Part shown: piece after piece, positions 5,298 through 5,366 of the stretch
How the letters are laid out: each line of letters begins with the position of its first letter
Position numbering within the stretch: the stretch's first letter is position 1
NCBI GenBank assembly: GCA_913009915.1
Contig: CAJVYZ010000227.1
Coordinates: forward strand, 1 to 5,366
DNA from: an uncultured Gemmatimonadota bacterium
GTDB taxonomy: Bacteria > Gemmatimonadota > Gemmatimonadetes > Gemmatimonadales > GWC2-71-9
DNA: 5,366 nucleotides
Reading direction: 5' to 3'
Position numbers and translations under genes: made by a program
Notes under the pieces: generated by a model
What the model saw: the letters and a program-made list of their open reading frames with translations, nothing else
The model's database searches: none
Told to the model about the DNA's origin: nothing

Positions 5298-5366
5298 CTG
5301 CAACTCACTAGTCATACCGTATCTCTTCTATCTCTCCACAGCCCGCACCTACGCTACACTCTACCC
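5298..5366. other. low-quality tail, probably corrupted index (P7) adapter
   Basis: After removal of three apparent inserted bases, 5298-5314 reads like CTGAACTCCAGTCA, part of the TruSeq index adapter. The following CGTATCTCTTCT (5318-5329) resembles the P7 end CGTATGCCGTCTTCT. The rest is unrecognisable. No biological feature is supported here. Confidence 0.75.

Noticed and set aside
5255..5298. C5A repeats resembling telomere-like or G-quadruplex-forming DNA
   Set aside because: They lie directly after a complete adapter and a poly-A run, in clearly degraded read sequence. Unit lengths drift from 14 to 4 C as expected of base-calling noise.

Overview
The window reads as the end of a metagenomic or draft-assembly contig from a high-GC, Gram-negative-type bacterium. 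Pointers to this are GC-rich third codon positions, Sec signal peptides, a lipoprotein, and an S46-family peptidase, a family known from Bacteroidota, Xanthomonad-type Proteobacteria, Acidobacteriota and Gemmatimonadota. The gene repertoire looks most like an Acidobacteriota or Gemmatimonadota-type environmental bacterium, but this is inferred from general familiarity with such genes and not from a phylogenetic marker. All credible genes lie on the + strand.

Layout. (1) Positions 1-444: a possibly 5'-truncated small protein with an SRPBCC-like C-terminal pattern. (2) 571-1293: a tight cluster of a Cdd1-type helix-hairpin-helix protein, a 49-residue single-span membrane protein that overlaps it by ATGA, and a YdeI/OmpD-associated-type small protein. 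(3) 1294-1539: a noncoding gap holding an 8-bp tandem repeat and an imperfect hairpin. (4) 1540-3897: a probable four-gene operon with 17, 3 and 1 bp between genes. It encodes a methyltransferase that appears internally deleted, an intact class I SAM methyltransferase, a secreted protein with two NTF2/SnoaL-like domains, and a small lipoprotein. A strong hairpin follows at 3909-3933. (5) 3979-5170: the first ~397 codons of an exported S46 serine peptidase (dipeptidyl-peptidase 7/11 family).

The last ~196 bases (5171-5366) are not biological. The insert runs directly into a 58-base exact reverse complement of the Illumina TruSeq universal (P5) adapter, then a 17-base poly-A run, C-rich homopolymer noise, and an error-laden stretch resembling the index (P7) adapter. 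The peptidase gene is therefore cut by the end of real sequence. Its apparent C-terminus, and the ORFs on the minus strand there, are artefacts.

I see no convincing new multi-gene system. The most useful points are the adapter junction, the internally deleted methyltransferase, the overlooked 49-residue membrane protein, and the two-domain NTF2-like secreted protein with its lipoprotein partner.
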